Of a stretch of 64,000 nucleotides of DNA, positions 22,701 through 32,039 are shown piece after piece; position 1 is the first letter of the stretch, and every line of letters starts with the position of its first letter. The stretch is from Allolobophora icterica (Eukaryota > Annelida > Clitellata > Crassiclitellata > Lumbricidae), in the NCBI GenBank assembly GCA_963556255.1, contig OY744614.1, positions 757,591-821,590 of the forward strand, read 5' to 3'. The translations under genes and the position numbers were made by a program. A model generated the notes under the pieces. The model saw only the letters and a list, made by a program, of their open reading frames with translations, was not told where the DNA came from and made no database searches.

Positions 22701-24261
22701 CATGTTCCCTCAGCCCCCAGGATCACCACCCCTGGTATAAGGAATATGTCAGAAATCCACAAGACAGTAGCTGGTGTTATTTACGGGCCGTAAATAACAC
22801 CAGCTACTCTTAATCATGGCCCTGCGTTCAAAAATGCAGTGGAAGATTATGTATATAATGATTGTTATCTTTAGCCAGATTTTACACCATGCTAACATTC
22901 TAACATGATTTCTTTCAGTTGAGGTAGCCATTGTTTTCCAAGAATTTGGTTCTGCTTAATGCAAATTCTTTCTTTGTGTGTAGTGCATTGTCGACTTAAA
23001 ACACAACGAGCTTGTCATTGGAACGACTGACACGCACACACCTTTTCTCTGTGAAGCTGATCTGCCAGATAACGCACGTTTGAATCGAATGGGTTCCGAG
23101 TCGATGTTAATTGACGAGGATCGACAGCTGGCCGAGGTTCTTGCTCAGTCAGAGAGAGAAATCGAAGGTTTTTTATTTATTTTATTTATTTATTTATTGA
23201 TTCCAAAAGTACAATGCATACAACAATTCATAAAAACTTAAAATGTAACCTTGTACATTGACTAGGGAACAAGGGAGACCCAATAGGGGCACACGCCCCG
23301 CTTTGTGATGTAGCTTCCCTTTCCATCATAATTTCGGATGTTTTGCCTATGGTTGTCATCATTCTAGTCGTAGTTTTTGGTTGATATGGTTGTTGTCGTA
23401 CAGATAAAGCTGTTCTAAGTTTTAAAGCACTGTACTATTATTTATTAAATATAATATGTTGAGGGTGTGGTATCAGAGTGGAACCTTTATAGATCAATTG
23501 TCATTAACCTTGAGATCAGTTTAATTTCTAACATCTGTGTCAGGTACCACAACATGATTGCTCTCAGATATATGCCTTTCTGAATGGGGAAGGGGATAGA
23601 TGAATGGTAACGCTCTTGCTCAAAAAACAAGATCTTGAAAGACGCGGTTTGATACCTGTAAGCTCCCTACAGGTCGACTCAGCCTTCCACTCCCTATAGG
23701 GCAGCTTTAAAATGAACGGGTGCCTAACAGGTGCCAAGATGTATGATCTAGAAGATCGTGATAATTGTACTGTTATATGTTTCAGTGTTTAGTACGGCAG
23801 TTAATCAGTGAGCTTCTCAATAAACACGAATATTTATATGTGGAAACCTGGCCTGCTTCTCCACTTTCTACCTCAACCTCATTTGTATGATTGAAAAATA
23901 TTTAGTTCAAGTTAAAAAATTGGTTTGAAGTAATTTTATGTGGAACTTGTTTTATCTGATGTACAATTTTAAAGTTACTTGGATTTGATTGACAGCCAGC
24001 ATGGGTCATCCAACACCCGGACCTTCTCAGGCGTTGCAACATCCAACAGCCGGACCTTCTCAGGCGTTGCCATTCGCTCCATCCTCATCTCGCTCTCGAC
24101 CACAGCAGCAGCAGCAGCCGACGTTTCCTGAATCTCACATCAGTCGCCTGGTCAACTACGGTTTCAGAAGAGAAGATGCGATTGAAGAACTGAGAATTGC
24201 TAACGGCAACGTAGAAATTGCTCTAGCGGCTCTTCTGGCTAAATCTTTGATGATGCCGTAA
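16800..24261 (+). CDS. DDI2: DDI1/DDI2 orthologue (ubiquitin-shuttle aspartic protease), 9 exons
   Basis: My exon model is 16800-16962, 17357-17473, 18361-18543, 19121-19247, 20264-20391, 21134-21262, 22259-22362, 22984-23167 and 23996-24261 (stop TAA). All junctions are GT..AG and stay in phase, giving 466 codons. Domains in order: ubiquitin-like fold about 1-75 ([20 protein letters not shown]); helical HDD about 125-200 ([20 protein letters not shown]); retropepsin-like domain about 205-345 with catalytic D238-S-G-A across the exon 5/6 junction, then [17 protein letters not shown] and [15 protein letters not shown]-like [16 protein letters not shown] about 357-376; C-terminal UBA ([20 protein letters not shown]). 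The family delivers ubiquitylated clients to the proteasome and, in animals, cleaves NRF1/SKN-1 type factors. The start is the ATG that aligns with family N-termini (MKLTV); an in-frame ATG at 16755 would add 15 residues. No frameshift or lost key residue is visible. Confidence 0.95.
18625..18880 (-). mobile_element. SINE family A copy in DDI intron 3
   Basis: On the minus strand: gaatggtaacactcttgctc head, ggtttgatactcgtaaactc B-box region, gtcgactcagccttccactc core, tgagcaggcgcctaacagac, tail near acacgaatatgt. Confidence 0.85.
19250..19640 (-). mobile_element. tRNA-derived SINE family B copy in DDI intron 4
   Basis: On the minus strand: gtagtggttatcagtgccca (A-box region), gggatttcaaactctcgcga (decayed B box), then a body whose 3' end, aagtcgctaatgcttaacat, matches the copy at 51480-51750. 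It abuts exon 4, starting within about 10 bp of the splice donor. Confidence 0.6.
19960..20200 (+). mobile_element. LINE 3' end fragment in DDI intron 4
   Basis: cttcattggtcctgtggtctggaacaa reads as the IGPxLWNN block of CR1-type ORF2. It is followed by ttgaagtctattctgtttga and a tail with gcgctttacaaaaaatgagc. Decayed; ends 60-90 bp before exon 5. Confidence 0.55.
20440..20680 (-). mobile_element. LINE/SINE 3' tail fragment in DDI intron 5
   Basis: It starts with (TAATTG)-like tail units, then tttataaagcaccacttc and cagtggtgctcccgac, the stem shared by the LINE tails of this window. The rest is unassigned. Confidence 0.5.
21368..21943. mobile_element. hAT-type MITE in DDI intron 6 (outer element)
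   Basis: Ends CAGTGCTTGCCAA and TTGGGAAACACTG with the perfect 8 bp duplication CTCTTGAT (21360-21367, 21944-21951). The element is split by a second hAT-like element at 21604-21916. Confidence 0.85.
21604..21916. mobile_element. Nested hAT-type element inside 21368-21943
   Basis: Ends CAGTACCGGCCTTAGG and CCTAAGGCCGGCACT. Flanks TCATGGAA and CCACGGAA match at 6 of 8, as an aged target duplication would. It contains a gcgaaccgtgcggtcgc hairpin. Confidence 0.65.
22523..22734. mobile_element. GGCGGCGATC-family MITE in DDI intron 7
   Basis: Ends CAGAGGCGTCGATC and GATCACCACCCCTG; inner words gtccccc, actgttaaaggtggggtc and actgatctggtcaaaa are shared with 30319 and 38874. Flanks match only 5 of 8, so it is an old copy. 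Confidence 0.7.
22766..22808. repeat. Perfect 43 nt palindrome in DDI intron 7
   Basis: Two 21 nt arms (AGTAGCTGGTGTTATTTACGG and its exact complement) flank a single G. No mismatch is present. It lies next to the MITE at 22523-22734 but is not part of its ends. Confidence 0.9.
23580..23838 (+). mobile_element. SINE family A copy in DDI intron 8
   Basis: Head ggggatagatgaatggtaac, B box ggtttgatacctgtaagctc, core gtcgactcagccttccactc, body taaaatgaacgggtgcctaa, tail cttctcaataaacacgaata. Confidence 0.9.
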
Positions 24262-24620
24262 TAGCACAATTGACGATTAGCAGTGTTTTGAAGTTTGAAT
24301 GAGATTGATTTCGCTCTGTTGATTGTAAATTCACTATATACTAAATTTGCAACTGATTACAAAGCTTCTTTACGTGTGGGTATAAATGGGTTAAGTGAAA
24401 TGCATTGAGAGCCCTGCATCTGTTTTATTATCGGCTTCTTGGTCGTAATCTGTTCGCGTTTTCGGGTGTGTTAAAGATGCCGTCTGTGCAGCTGTTGGCG
24501 TGAATCTTCAGATCAAGTGACACTTTAGGAGTTTCAGTAACTCAGGAATCACTGGCGTTTCTGCCTCTTTCAGGCTGATAGTCTGTGATGTGAATAAAGT
24601 TGTCCATATCGATGGTTCTC
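24262..24620 (+). other. Probable DDI 3' UTR
   Basis: Sequence after the DDI stop has no other coding signal. An AATAAA hexamer at about 24593 is a plausible poly(A) signal, giving a 3' UTR of roughly 350 bases. The end point is inferred. Confidence 0.4.
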
Positions 24621-24799
24621 TGTCGCTGGTGATAGGAATTTTGATTAGGAACAAATGCAGAGTTCAATATGTAATCCATTTTATTGCTTGATTTAAAAAA
24701 GTTTGTTTTATTTGTGTATGTATTGATCGACACTCATTATGGATCAGCATTTAGGAGTTTTTCTCAAAAACTGTTGTCATGTAATAAGAGTGTTGTGTG

Positions 24800-26780
24800 C
24801 AACGTTCCCCCTAATTTTTTTTCTGCGTGCGCGGAACTGGCGGGTGTTTGAGCAGCCTCATTTCCGCTTGAGCAACACATTTTCAGGAACATTTGTTATA
24901 ATTCTAAATTGTAATTACTGACTACATAGTAGGCCTACATACACGATTGTAATGATGTCTTTTTATTAAAGACATGTATGGCTTATAAATTACGTATAGT
25001 TTTCATACTTTATCGCAATGAAAATATTATGCTACGATTACTAATGCAAAAATTAAATAAACTATAGGCCTACATGTAGTTCTTATTCTAGCATCAAAAT
25101 AATGCTAAACGCTAAAGCTTCGATCTGCCGCCTATCCTTCTGCGATGATAATATTGAAAAACTCAGAACCTTGATAAGACTTTATCCTCATCAAAGTCAT
25201 GTCCAAGCGGTCAGTTTCCAAACGGTTCCGAGATTTGGTCTTGATGGCGTTCATTGGCTAAAACCGCCTTCACAGTCTGCACTTGATGCAGGCCTGAAGC
25301 GTTGCGCAGACATCCAGTAGACGAGCCAACATAAAATTGTTCATCGTTGAGTGCAAAATGTACTACGTCGTCGAATGTCTTCATTAACCCGGACTTGAAT
25401 TTTTCAGAAATTATGAATCTGAGATCACGATACATTCATAGAGATGGCCAGCAATAGCCTACGTTATCGATCAAAACTTTACCTTACCTCATTGATGTCA
25501 GCAATCTTCCGCTTTGAAAACTCTTTTCGTCGATCTTCAGCGCTTTCAGTTAGTAGCCTGTGCTGGCCTCCGGATTTTTGGCATTTTAGTTTAGACACCG
25601 AATCCAAATGAATTTTCTGAGTAAGGTGGCGCTTCAAGTAGGCGGCTAGGCCCTAATCCATTTTCCAATCGTCCCAGCGTTTCCCGGTACTGGAATCGCC
25701 AACAGCACGAGCTTGTTGACACAACTGACTTAAACGGCATCATCAGTGCTCTCACGATAAATTAAGACATCGCCCAGTTTCGTTCGTCCGTGTTCTGCTG
25801 ACGTTGGAAGTTCTGTCTCTACCAGCGCACTAAGCCACTCGGTTTTAAACTTAGAACTACACTTTTTCTTGAAAAACTGTCTAATACAGTCTTGTTCGTT
25901 TTACGTTTCGACATCTGTTACAAATTTTAGTCACAAAGAAATATGCTGTATCAAACCGGTTGCAACTTTCAAAGTGGAATCCTACACGGATAATCTGATG
26001 GACACACAGGCCTAATTATATAGTAATTAAGGCATCATCGGTTGGAAGCTAGCTAGCCGGCTCAGCCGCATAGCGGCAAGGCAGCTCACCAGCATCAGGT
26101 TTATCAGCAAGATCTTTCCACTCAGTGGAGAAACCTTGGCTATCAGCATTCCTCTCAAATCTCAGTAGGCTATCAGCAAGATCTTTCCACTCAGTGGAGA
26201 AAACTTTGGGTTATCAGCATCCCTCTCAATAGGCTGGCCCACCGAGCTGGTCTGCTGGTTGTGAGTCAATGCAGGACATCCCAATTAATGAGATACACTG
26301 ACACAGACAGACACTGGATGTGGAGGTGTGATCACCGATCAATTAATAGAAATCCGTGGTTGTGACCAACGGTTGTGGCTGGCAGGGGCGTCTACACCAT
26401 AGAAACCTTGGAGCAAATGCTCCATCCAAGAAATAGGGGGGGGAAAGATTTGTCAGTGTGTGTGCCACCATTTGAAGGGGGGAAGGAACGGGAAGGGGGG
26501 GAAGAAGAGGGGGAAAAGGGACGTTGCTCCAATGACTTAGGGGGGATAGACGCCCCTGGTGGCTGGTATGCTCCTCTGCGGGCGCACACAGATCTTGGCC
26601 TTACGTTGACGCAAAGATAAGTAAGTAGGTTAATAATTCAATGGCCTACCTTAAGTTAAACAAAACTTTAGCTCATAAATATTTCCTACCAAAACTTGTG
26701 CGCGGAATTTTGAAACTGCTGCGCGGCATTTTCCAATGAGCTGCGCGGCCGCGCAGCCGCGCAGCTTAGAGGGAACGTTG
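24800..26780. mobile_element. hAT element, 1,981 bp, with decayed transposase on - strand
   Basis: Ends CAACGTTCCCCCTAA and TTAGAGGGAACGTTG with the perfect 8 bp duplication GTTGTGTG (24792-24799, 26781-26788). Subterminal sequence is rich in ctgcgcgg. On the minus strand a start near 25914 reads MSKRKTNKTVLDSF then, after a frameshift, KTEWLSALVETELPTSAEHG. A later piece near 25110-25200 reads RLDMTLMRIKSYQG, like the C-terminal dimerisation region of hAT transposases. Reading frames are broken. A MITE is nested at 26383-26558. Confidence 0.8.
26383..26558. mobile_element. 176 bp hAT-type MITE nested in 24800-26780
   Basis: Same family as 268-437 (CAGGGGCGTCTA ends) with the perfect duplication GTGGCTGG (26375-26382, 26559-26566). 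Confidence 0.88.
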
Positions 26781-26789
26781 GTTGTGTGG

Positions 26790-27470
26790 CGTTCTTGATA
26801 ATGTAGATGGGTCAGAACGTTTTACCGTTTCCTTTGTATTCAATAAATCATTACAACTAGAGATAAACATGTAAACAACACCTTGACCAGCACAGTAATT
26901 GTTTGCTGCATCACATTTGATCTTTGGACAATGAAGAGAAAAATGGCCTGTAGTGATTTTGGCACTGGAACTGCAACAAAGCCGTGTTAGTGGTCCACAA
27001 CCTTTTCGGCCAAGGGCCATTAAATGATTTCTTAACCCTTTGGGGCCAAACAAGTGTTAGGCTTAATTCATTCCAAAATTTCTGATGATGAAGTGTGCAG
27101 TAAAACACATATTAAAGTAAACGTAGAGTTATAGAGAGAGGGACTCGTAGTACTTCTATATTACTACAATACTTGTTTTTTTCCAGTGACCACTGTAGCG
27201 TCTTAGCCTCAATGTCGGTGCTGGCTCTTGGTCTTTTCCTGTTGGACTTCGCGGGCCACATGACTCGTCACGGGCTGGATTTGGTCCACAGGCCGGACGT
27301 TGTGCATCACTGGTGTAGCGCCAGTTGTTTTTGTTAACTGTTCGTAATTATGCAATAAATGTTTCGACAGCAGGGATTCGTAAGTGCAGTGCACTTTGTA
27401 AATGATCACGTGTCTTGAATGTTTAATTCATTTCTAAGACTGATCTGGTTGGAAGATGACATTAGAGCTG
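26790..27470. other. Unassigned intergenic stretch
   Basis: No gene or TIR element was resolved. A section near 26990-27310 (tggtccacaacc ... ggtccacaggccggacgttg) resembles the edges of an old hAT-like element, but its borders are not clear. Confidence 0.3.
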
Positions 27471-27471
27471 T

Positions 27472-28181
27472 TTGGGCAGTTCCGGATTTAGACTTAGTGA
27501 AGCCCTAACTTCCCCTAAGCTCTATAGAGCTTCGAGGCCCCTTGGTAAAATATTGCACCAGAAGGTCTCACAAAACTTGAAAACATATGCCTTTTAATTA
27601 CTTAATAGCAAGGCATTTAATGTAAAAAATGCAAATTATATTCAAATGAATACATTTTCTCAGGTGAGATGGAATTATACAAAGCTCGAGGGTACGTACC
27701 ATACGTATTCTATTTTTTGAAAGGTACGTACGTTTTTTAACGTACCTTATTTTAGGGTACGTAAACAATAAAAAAAATACGTTAACCACGTCATTGCTCA
27801 TTATAAGAATGTTCAATTTAATTTAAGCAAACAAGAATTTATCGAATTAAATTTACTGCTACGCTACCGGAAGTAGGGGCCTACCGGTTTCAATGACGCA
27901 TACTGTTGACGTCAGATTATACGTAGGCTATGGGTCGCCGAATAAACCATAAATAAAATTTTCGTGTATGATACGTACCATACGCGTATTGTATTTTTTG
28001 AAAGGTACGTACGTATTTTAACGTATTCTATTTTAGGGTACGCGTACCCTCGAGCTTTGGAATTATACAGTACACATAAAAGTTCTAAAAGTCCCCCCAA
28101 AATTCTGATTTTTTTAAAGCCTCTGTGGATCGAGAGGACCTAAGCTGTAGCTTTTTACGAAATGCCTAAATCCGGCACTGG
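27472..28181. mobile_element. hAT-type element (outer) with nested element
   Basis: Ends CAGTTCCGGATTTAGAC and GCCTAAATCCGGCACTG. GAGCTGT occurs just outside both ends (27464 and 28182 on), consistent with a slightly eroded target duplication. A second element is nested at 27680-28059. Confidence 0.65.
27680..28059. mobile_element. 380 bp nested TIR element (CAAAGCTCGAGGGTAC)
   Basis: Ends CAAAGCTCGAGGGTAC and GTACCCTCGAGCTTTG with the perfect 8 bp duplication GAATTATA (27672-27679, 28060-28067). Both halves carry ggtacgtacg and atacgtattctatttt, so it could fold into a long hairpin. Confidence 0.85.
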
Positions 28182-28249
28182 AGCTGTGGGGTCTAGATAG
28201 GATGTGTTGGGTAAAAGTTTCTATGCCGCAGACTGGACAAAAATCGAAG

Positions 28250-29179
28250 CTAAATCTTGGAGCTCAAATTCTGCTCGTTTTGTACATGTAGGTCGGTGTA
28301 TCCAGCAATGCAGACGCGACCTGTTGCGACGTTTGTGGTCTGGACGTGAATCCTGGACGGATTCAAGTACCACATGTCGCTTCGCAGTGTGTCCCCTGGA
28401 TAGACTGGACTCGTGAATCGCACTTTGATGGCTCGGAATTGACCTACATCGTTCTTACAAAACGCCTCAAGGACATGTCGAGCAGCGTAGCCAAGAAGAC
28501 ACAGGCCGTGCATCAGAGGCGACGGGAAGCCAGCGCGTTGGGCGAACTTGGGGTCGATGTGGAGGGGATTGGCATCACGGTATCCAGCCATACGGTAGAG
28601 GGCTGCCTGGTCAACACCAGTGGCTTCCTGAATCGTTGCGTGCGGGGGTCCCCTCGGCGCTTCTGTCACGGCGTAGATCTTTTGCGATGACCTTTTGAAC
28701 CCAGACTGAATCGCTTGTCTGACAAAGAAGACCCCCTGACAAAAAGCCAGTTTGACCCCGGAGTCCTGGTCGAAGGACTCCACATTCGTAGCAACGACCA
28801 TACCGGAAGAGCCCTTGTCGAGGACCTCGGCTACGTATCCTTTCGACACGACGTTCCCGGATGGTGGCATAGGCTCGAAGACCTCGAGGTACTGTTCGCC
28901 AAGAACTAACCTTGACGGATCGACAGACAATCCGTTGAACTTTCCCGTCAGGATGGAATCTCGTACGACCGCCATTGCCGGGATCAGCACAAAGGTCGGG
29001 TGTACGGTGAAATTTCGGTCTTTCTCGAATATGAATCTCATTGAATCGGACTGCTTGGTTGAAACTCCGATTGCCAAGGCGTACAGAATGGATTCGGTGT
29101 TTGTGTATTTGTAGACGACATCTTTTAATCGAGAACCGATCACATCGCCCAAAACAGACACCATGTTGCCACCTTTCAT
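28250..29179 (-). CDS. HSD17B4-like: Stand-alone peroxisomal 2-enoyl-CoA hydratase 2 (HSD17B4/MFE-2 hydratase-like), intronless
   Basis: One uninterrupted 309-residue reading frame. It matches the double-hotdog (MaoC) hydratase-2 part of animal multifunctional enzyme 2, which hydrates trans-2-enoyl-CoA to (3R)-hydroxyacyl-CoA in peroxisomal beta-oxidation. The N-terminal hotdog contains LVLGEQYLEVFEPMPPSG and VAEVLDKGS. The C-terminal hotdog has the signature DANPLHIDPKFAQRAGF with the catalytic Asp and His (D-x-N-P-L-H), then MHGLCLLGYAARHVLEAF and FTSPVYPGDTL. Compared with the usual Y-R-L-S-G-D-W-N-P, there are two extra residues (Y-R) before the Asp. The protein ends S-S-K-I, a PTS1-like signal, so it should be peroxisomal. 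In vertebrate MFE-2 this domain is fused between a dehydrogenase and SCP2; neither is present here. The lack of introns suggests a retrocopy, but the frame is intact. MVSVLGDV, five residues in, is an alternative start. Confidence 0.9.
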   Translation of the reverse strand: MKGGNMVSVLGDVIGSRLKDVVYKYTNTESILYALAIGVSTKQSDSMRFIFEKDRNFTVHPTFVLIPAMAVVRDSILTGKFNGLSVDPSRLVLGEQYLEVFEPMPPSGNVVSKGYVAEVLDKGSSGMVVATNVESFDQDSGVKLAFCQGVFFVRQAIQSGFKRSSQKIYAVTEAPRGPPHATIQEATGVDQAALYRMAGYRDANPLHIDPKFAQRAGFPSPLMHGLCLLGYAARHVLEAFCKNDVGQFRAIKVRFTSPVYPGDTLRSDMWYLNPSRIHVQTTNVATGRVCIAGYTDLHVQNEQNLSSKI

Positions 29180-29183
29180 CGCC

Positions 29184-29779
29184 TTCGTGTCAAGTTTTTT
29201 CTTATGCTAAATTAATTACCGGCGCACGAAATCTCTACGAAAATTCTAAAATTTTTACACATGAACGCGGTCCTCTTCTGACTATGCTTATGTCTCTTGT
29301 GGCGATCGAGGTCACGTAGGCCTACTAGTAGTTATAGAAAATTATCACAGTTTGTGGACTGTGGTTGATTATAATCGTTTTAGCAGGTCTTGACTTGATA
29401 ATAATACGCCAATGTATTTACTGTATTCGTGTGCAGAGTTCAATTAATTGGGTACAGTAGCTATAGGTAGTTCATATCGCATTTACCCTAAAAGAAGTAG
29501 ACCTAGATATCGGTCTTTAGCTGATCAAACTTCGTGCTTGAACAAAGTTCATGTAGCCTAGATCTAGGCCTATATATGTCAGCGTGGACCTAGCTTAGCT
29601 AGACTATATATATAACCATAACCATAACCACCAGTTTTTTGGTCCATGAGAACGGTTTACAGTACAAGTTAAACATCATCTTACACTATGAAGGCTCAGA
29701 TGGGCACAATTGGGGCACCTGAAAGGACCAAAATCCCACTAATTAGGGTCCCAAGTAAATGCATGAAGCTATTGGCGGT
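29184..29779. other. Unassigned region upstream of the hydratase gene
   Basis: No ORF or repeat recognised beyond a short (ACCATA)n near 29614-29632 and two TAGGCCTA octamers (about 29316, 29564). The promoter of the minus-strand hydratase should lie here. Confidence 0.35.
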
Positions 29780-30037
29780 CATGGGCGTCCCCTGGATTTT
29801 GCAAATATTTTATAAGAAATAAAGTCTTTTGATTATTATGATTATTACAACAGTCCCAACACGATTTTCAATGTGAAGAAACACTTAATTATTTAGGTAA
29901 AGTCCTTGATCATCATTTTTTTTACATTTTCTATGCAAATTATTTCTATGCAAATGCGTCATTTTGCCTCCCCGAAATTTTTTTACCCCTCCTACAAAAT
30001 TTTGCGCCCCCTAAAAAAATTTTTGCGGACGCCCATG
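29780..30037. mobile_element. 258 bp hAT-type MITE (CATGGGCGTCC)
   Basis: Ends CATGGGCGTCCCC and GGACGCCCATG; flanks TTGGCGGT and TAGGCGGT match 7 of 8. The interior ttgattattatgattattac and caacagtcccaacacg also occur at 5925-6010 and 7390-7445, so a copy of this family is built into the 3.5 kb array unit. Confidence 0.75.
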
Positions 30038-30548
30038 TAGGCGGTTATTCAATATTTTTACACTTGTGAAAACCGAAATTTATGTAGTGAAAGTCCAATG
30101 ACAGTGTAGTCCACAATTTATATGTAGCAATCATAGGCGCCGACTTTTGCTTTTGTCTCTGGGTGCCACTGGGTGCATGGGTGCTCCCTCCATTTCCATA
30201 CCCCTCCCCTTAACTAGGTGGTGAGTTTTGGCGGATTTTCGGAGAAAGTGTTTTCTTGTAAAGGGTTCCAGTGTTATTATTTCTTTATTTATTTTAAATA
30301 CAAAATAAATAAATTATTCAGTGGCGGCGATCTTGTTTAAGGTGAGGGGGGCATTTTTAAACTGACCTGGTCAAAAAAGAGTTTTGAACTGATCTGGTCA
30401 AAAAAAGGTAAAAAAATTTCGCGCTACGTGCGAAAAAATTTGATGACATTTTTGGGGTTTCTTCGAAAAGTGGTGGAATGTATGGCGTGTCCCCCACTGT
30501 TAAAGGTGGGGTCTTGTCCCCCTCGACCCCCATGATCGCCGCCCATGG

Positions 30549-31022
30549 CAGGGGCGTAACTTTGGCAGGCCCGCATTAAGGGGGTGCTAATGGTGCTGCA
30601 GCACCCGAGCCCGCAGATTTTGGGGCCGCATTTTCGGAAGTACATAAAAATTTTAATGTAAGAACAAATTCTCCAAAAAAGGTAATCAAAATTCCCAAAA
30701 AAGGTCATAAAAGTTTGTGTAAGAAGAATTCCCCAAAAAGTCATCAAAAATTCCCAAAAATAGGTCATCAAATTTTTCTGTGATGACATTTGCCAGTCAC
30801 AGCACCCGGGCCCGCACCAGTCTTAATTCGGCCCTGAACTTTGGTCTAAAAAGTGGAGGTCTCAATTTCTTACATACACGAAGCAAGGCTGAGACTGCGA
30901 TCTCTGGGAAGGCACAATAATAAAAATATTGATTGGCATTGTTCAAAAAGTGGGGGTACGATACTCCCAGTCCAAAAATTGGGGGTACGGTTACCCCTCG
31001 TACCCCACAAATCACGCCTATG
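30549..31022. mobile_element. Probable hAT-type element (CAGGGGCGTAAC), split
   Basis: Ends CAGGGGCGTAACTTTG and CAAATCACGCCTATG, with gggggtac motifs near the right end. No matching target duplication was found. It is interrupted by the element at 30566-30836. Confidence 0.5.
30566..30836. mobile_element. 271 bp nested hAT-type MITE
   Basis: Ends CAGGCCCGCATTAAGG and CTTAATTCGGCCCTG with the perfect 8 bp duplication AACTTTGG (30558-30565, 30837-30844). Internal aattccccaaaaa/ggtcatcaaa words repeat several times. Confidence 0.85.
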
Positions 31023-31371
31023 CCGGTCAGAACATGATTTATGAAAGAGCAATGTCTTCCGATTTTGAGTGAAAGACCTGTGGAGAGATAGCAAGAGGTG
31101 AGGTTTTGATGAGCTCGGAGATGGATCAGATCAATATTAGGCGTAATGGCGTGAATTTGCTCCAGAGAGGCGAAACAGCTATGGCTAGGCCTATCATGAT
31201 TTCACTAAACCGGGTAAGAGGCTGGTATCGTGACCCAGTTTTTATGTCGTGTCTAGAATTTTCAGCGATTAACATTACATTGGATTCTACCAGACATTTC
31301 GTATGATTTTGTGTCCAGCAACAAAGCAAGTAAAAAACGATTAGGCCTACCATAGCCACATTGGTCAAAGA

Positions 31372-31577
31372 AACTATGTGGGTCCCACGATCTGGAATGA
31401 CCTTCCCCCTCTGCTCAGGGCCAAACTAAACGTTTCCTCATCGGTCTTGTGTTTCCTAAAGGCATTTCTGTTTCCCCTGGGCTTCTGTGCTGAGAGCGCC
31501 TCTGAATAGCTATTCTGCGATAGGCGCTTTATAAATTTCTAGATACAATACAATACAATATAATACAATACAATTAC
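31372..31577 (+). mobile_element. CR1-like LINE 3' end with (ATACA)n tail
   Basis: gtcccacgatctggaatgac reads as the xxLWND block. It is followed by ttctgtttcccctgggcttc, the stem gagcgcctctgaatagctat...gataggcgctttataaattt and (ATACA)n. Confidence 0.75.
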
Positions 31578-31632
31578 AAGACGTCTATATGGCTTTGCTT
31601 ATTAATACACATCAGTGTTTGCGAGTGTTGCG

Positions 31633-31684
31633 ATTACGTCATCTTTTGTTACAATGACGTCATATCCTAGTTGAGATGACGTCA
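31633..31684 (+). promoter_or_regulatory. Cluster of CRE-like (TGACGTCA) sites
   Basis: TTACGTCATC, ATGACGTCATAT and GATGACGTCATCC occur within about 50 bp, immediately upstream of the broken ORF at 31708. CREB/ATF binding is the usual reading of the full palindrome; function here is inferred only. Confidence 0.35.
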
Positions 31685-31707
31685 TCCTCCACCGATTGTT
31701 GCGAGCC

Positions 31708-31983
31708 ATGGATACATGCGGAGCAGAAACCGAAGTTCATTTCATTTGGAATGGCGGGTTTGCAGCGATGGGAAGGAATTAAGATCGTTCCGAAGAGAAA
31801 ATCTTCGATGAAAAGAGCCAGAAATCGGATGATCTACTGGAGAAGTGTGCTACGTTAAAGCACAGAACAAGCAACGACCGACTGATTCGTGCTAATATCA
31901 TCTCAAGCAGAAAAATCATCGAAAGTCATCGTTTCAGAAAAAACGAAGCCAGACGTAAGAATTTTCCTCTTGAAGACAGATGA
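31708..31983 (+). pseudogene. Small ORF remnant with one in-frame stop, function unknown
   Basis: Reading from the ATG at 31708, 91 sense and stop codons run to TGA at 31981-31983, with a single TAA at 31780-31782. After that stop the frame is charged and coding-like (DLLEKCATLKHRTSNDRLIR; SRKIIESHRFRKNEARRK). The stop overlaps an AATAAA signal (TGAATAAAG). Three CRE-like ACGTCA sites lie just upstream (about 31636-31682), two of them full TGACGTCA. I do not recognise the family. It could be a decayed retrocopy or the last exon of an unknown gene. It lies inside the 9 kb hAT-bounded segment. Confidence 0.35.
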
Positions 31984-32039
31984 ATAAAGTAACTAAGTGA
32001 TCAAACAATCGATTAATTAGGCCTACTTTCAGGGGTCAT

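Noticed and set aside
29041..29319. ORFs on + opposite the hydratase gene
   Set aside because: Shadows of a strongly conserved minus-strand coding frame.
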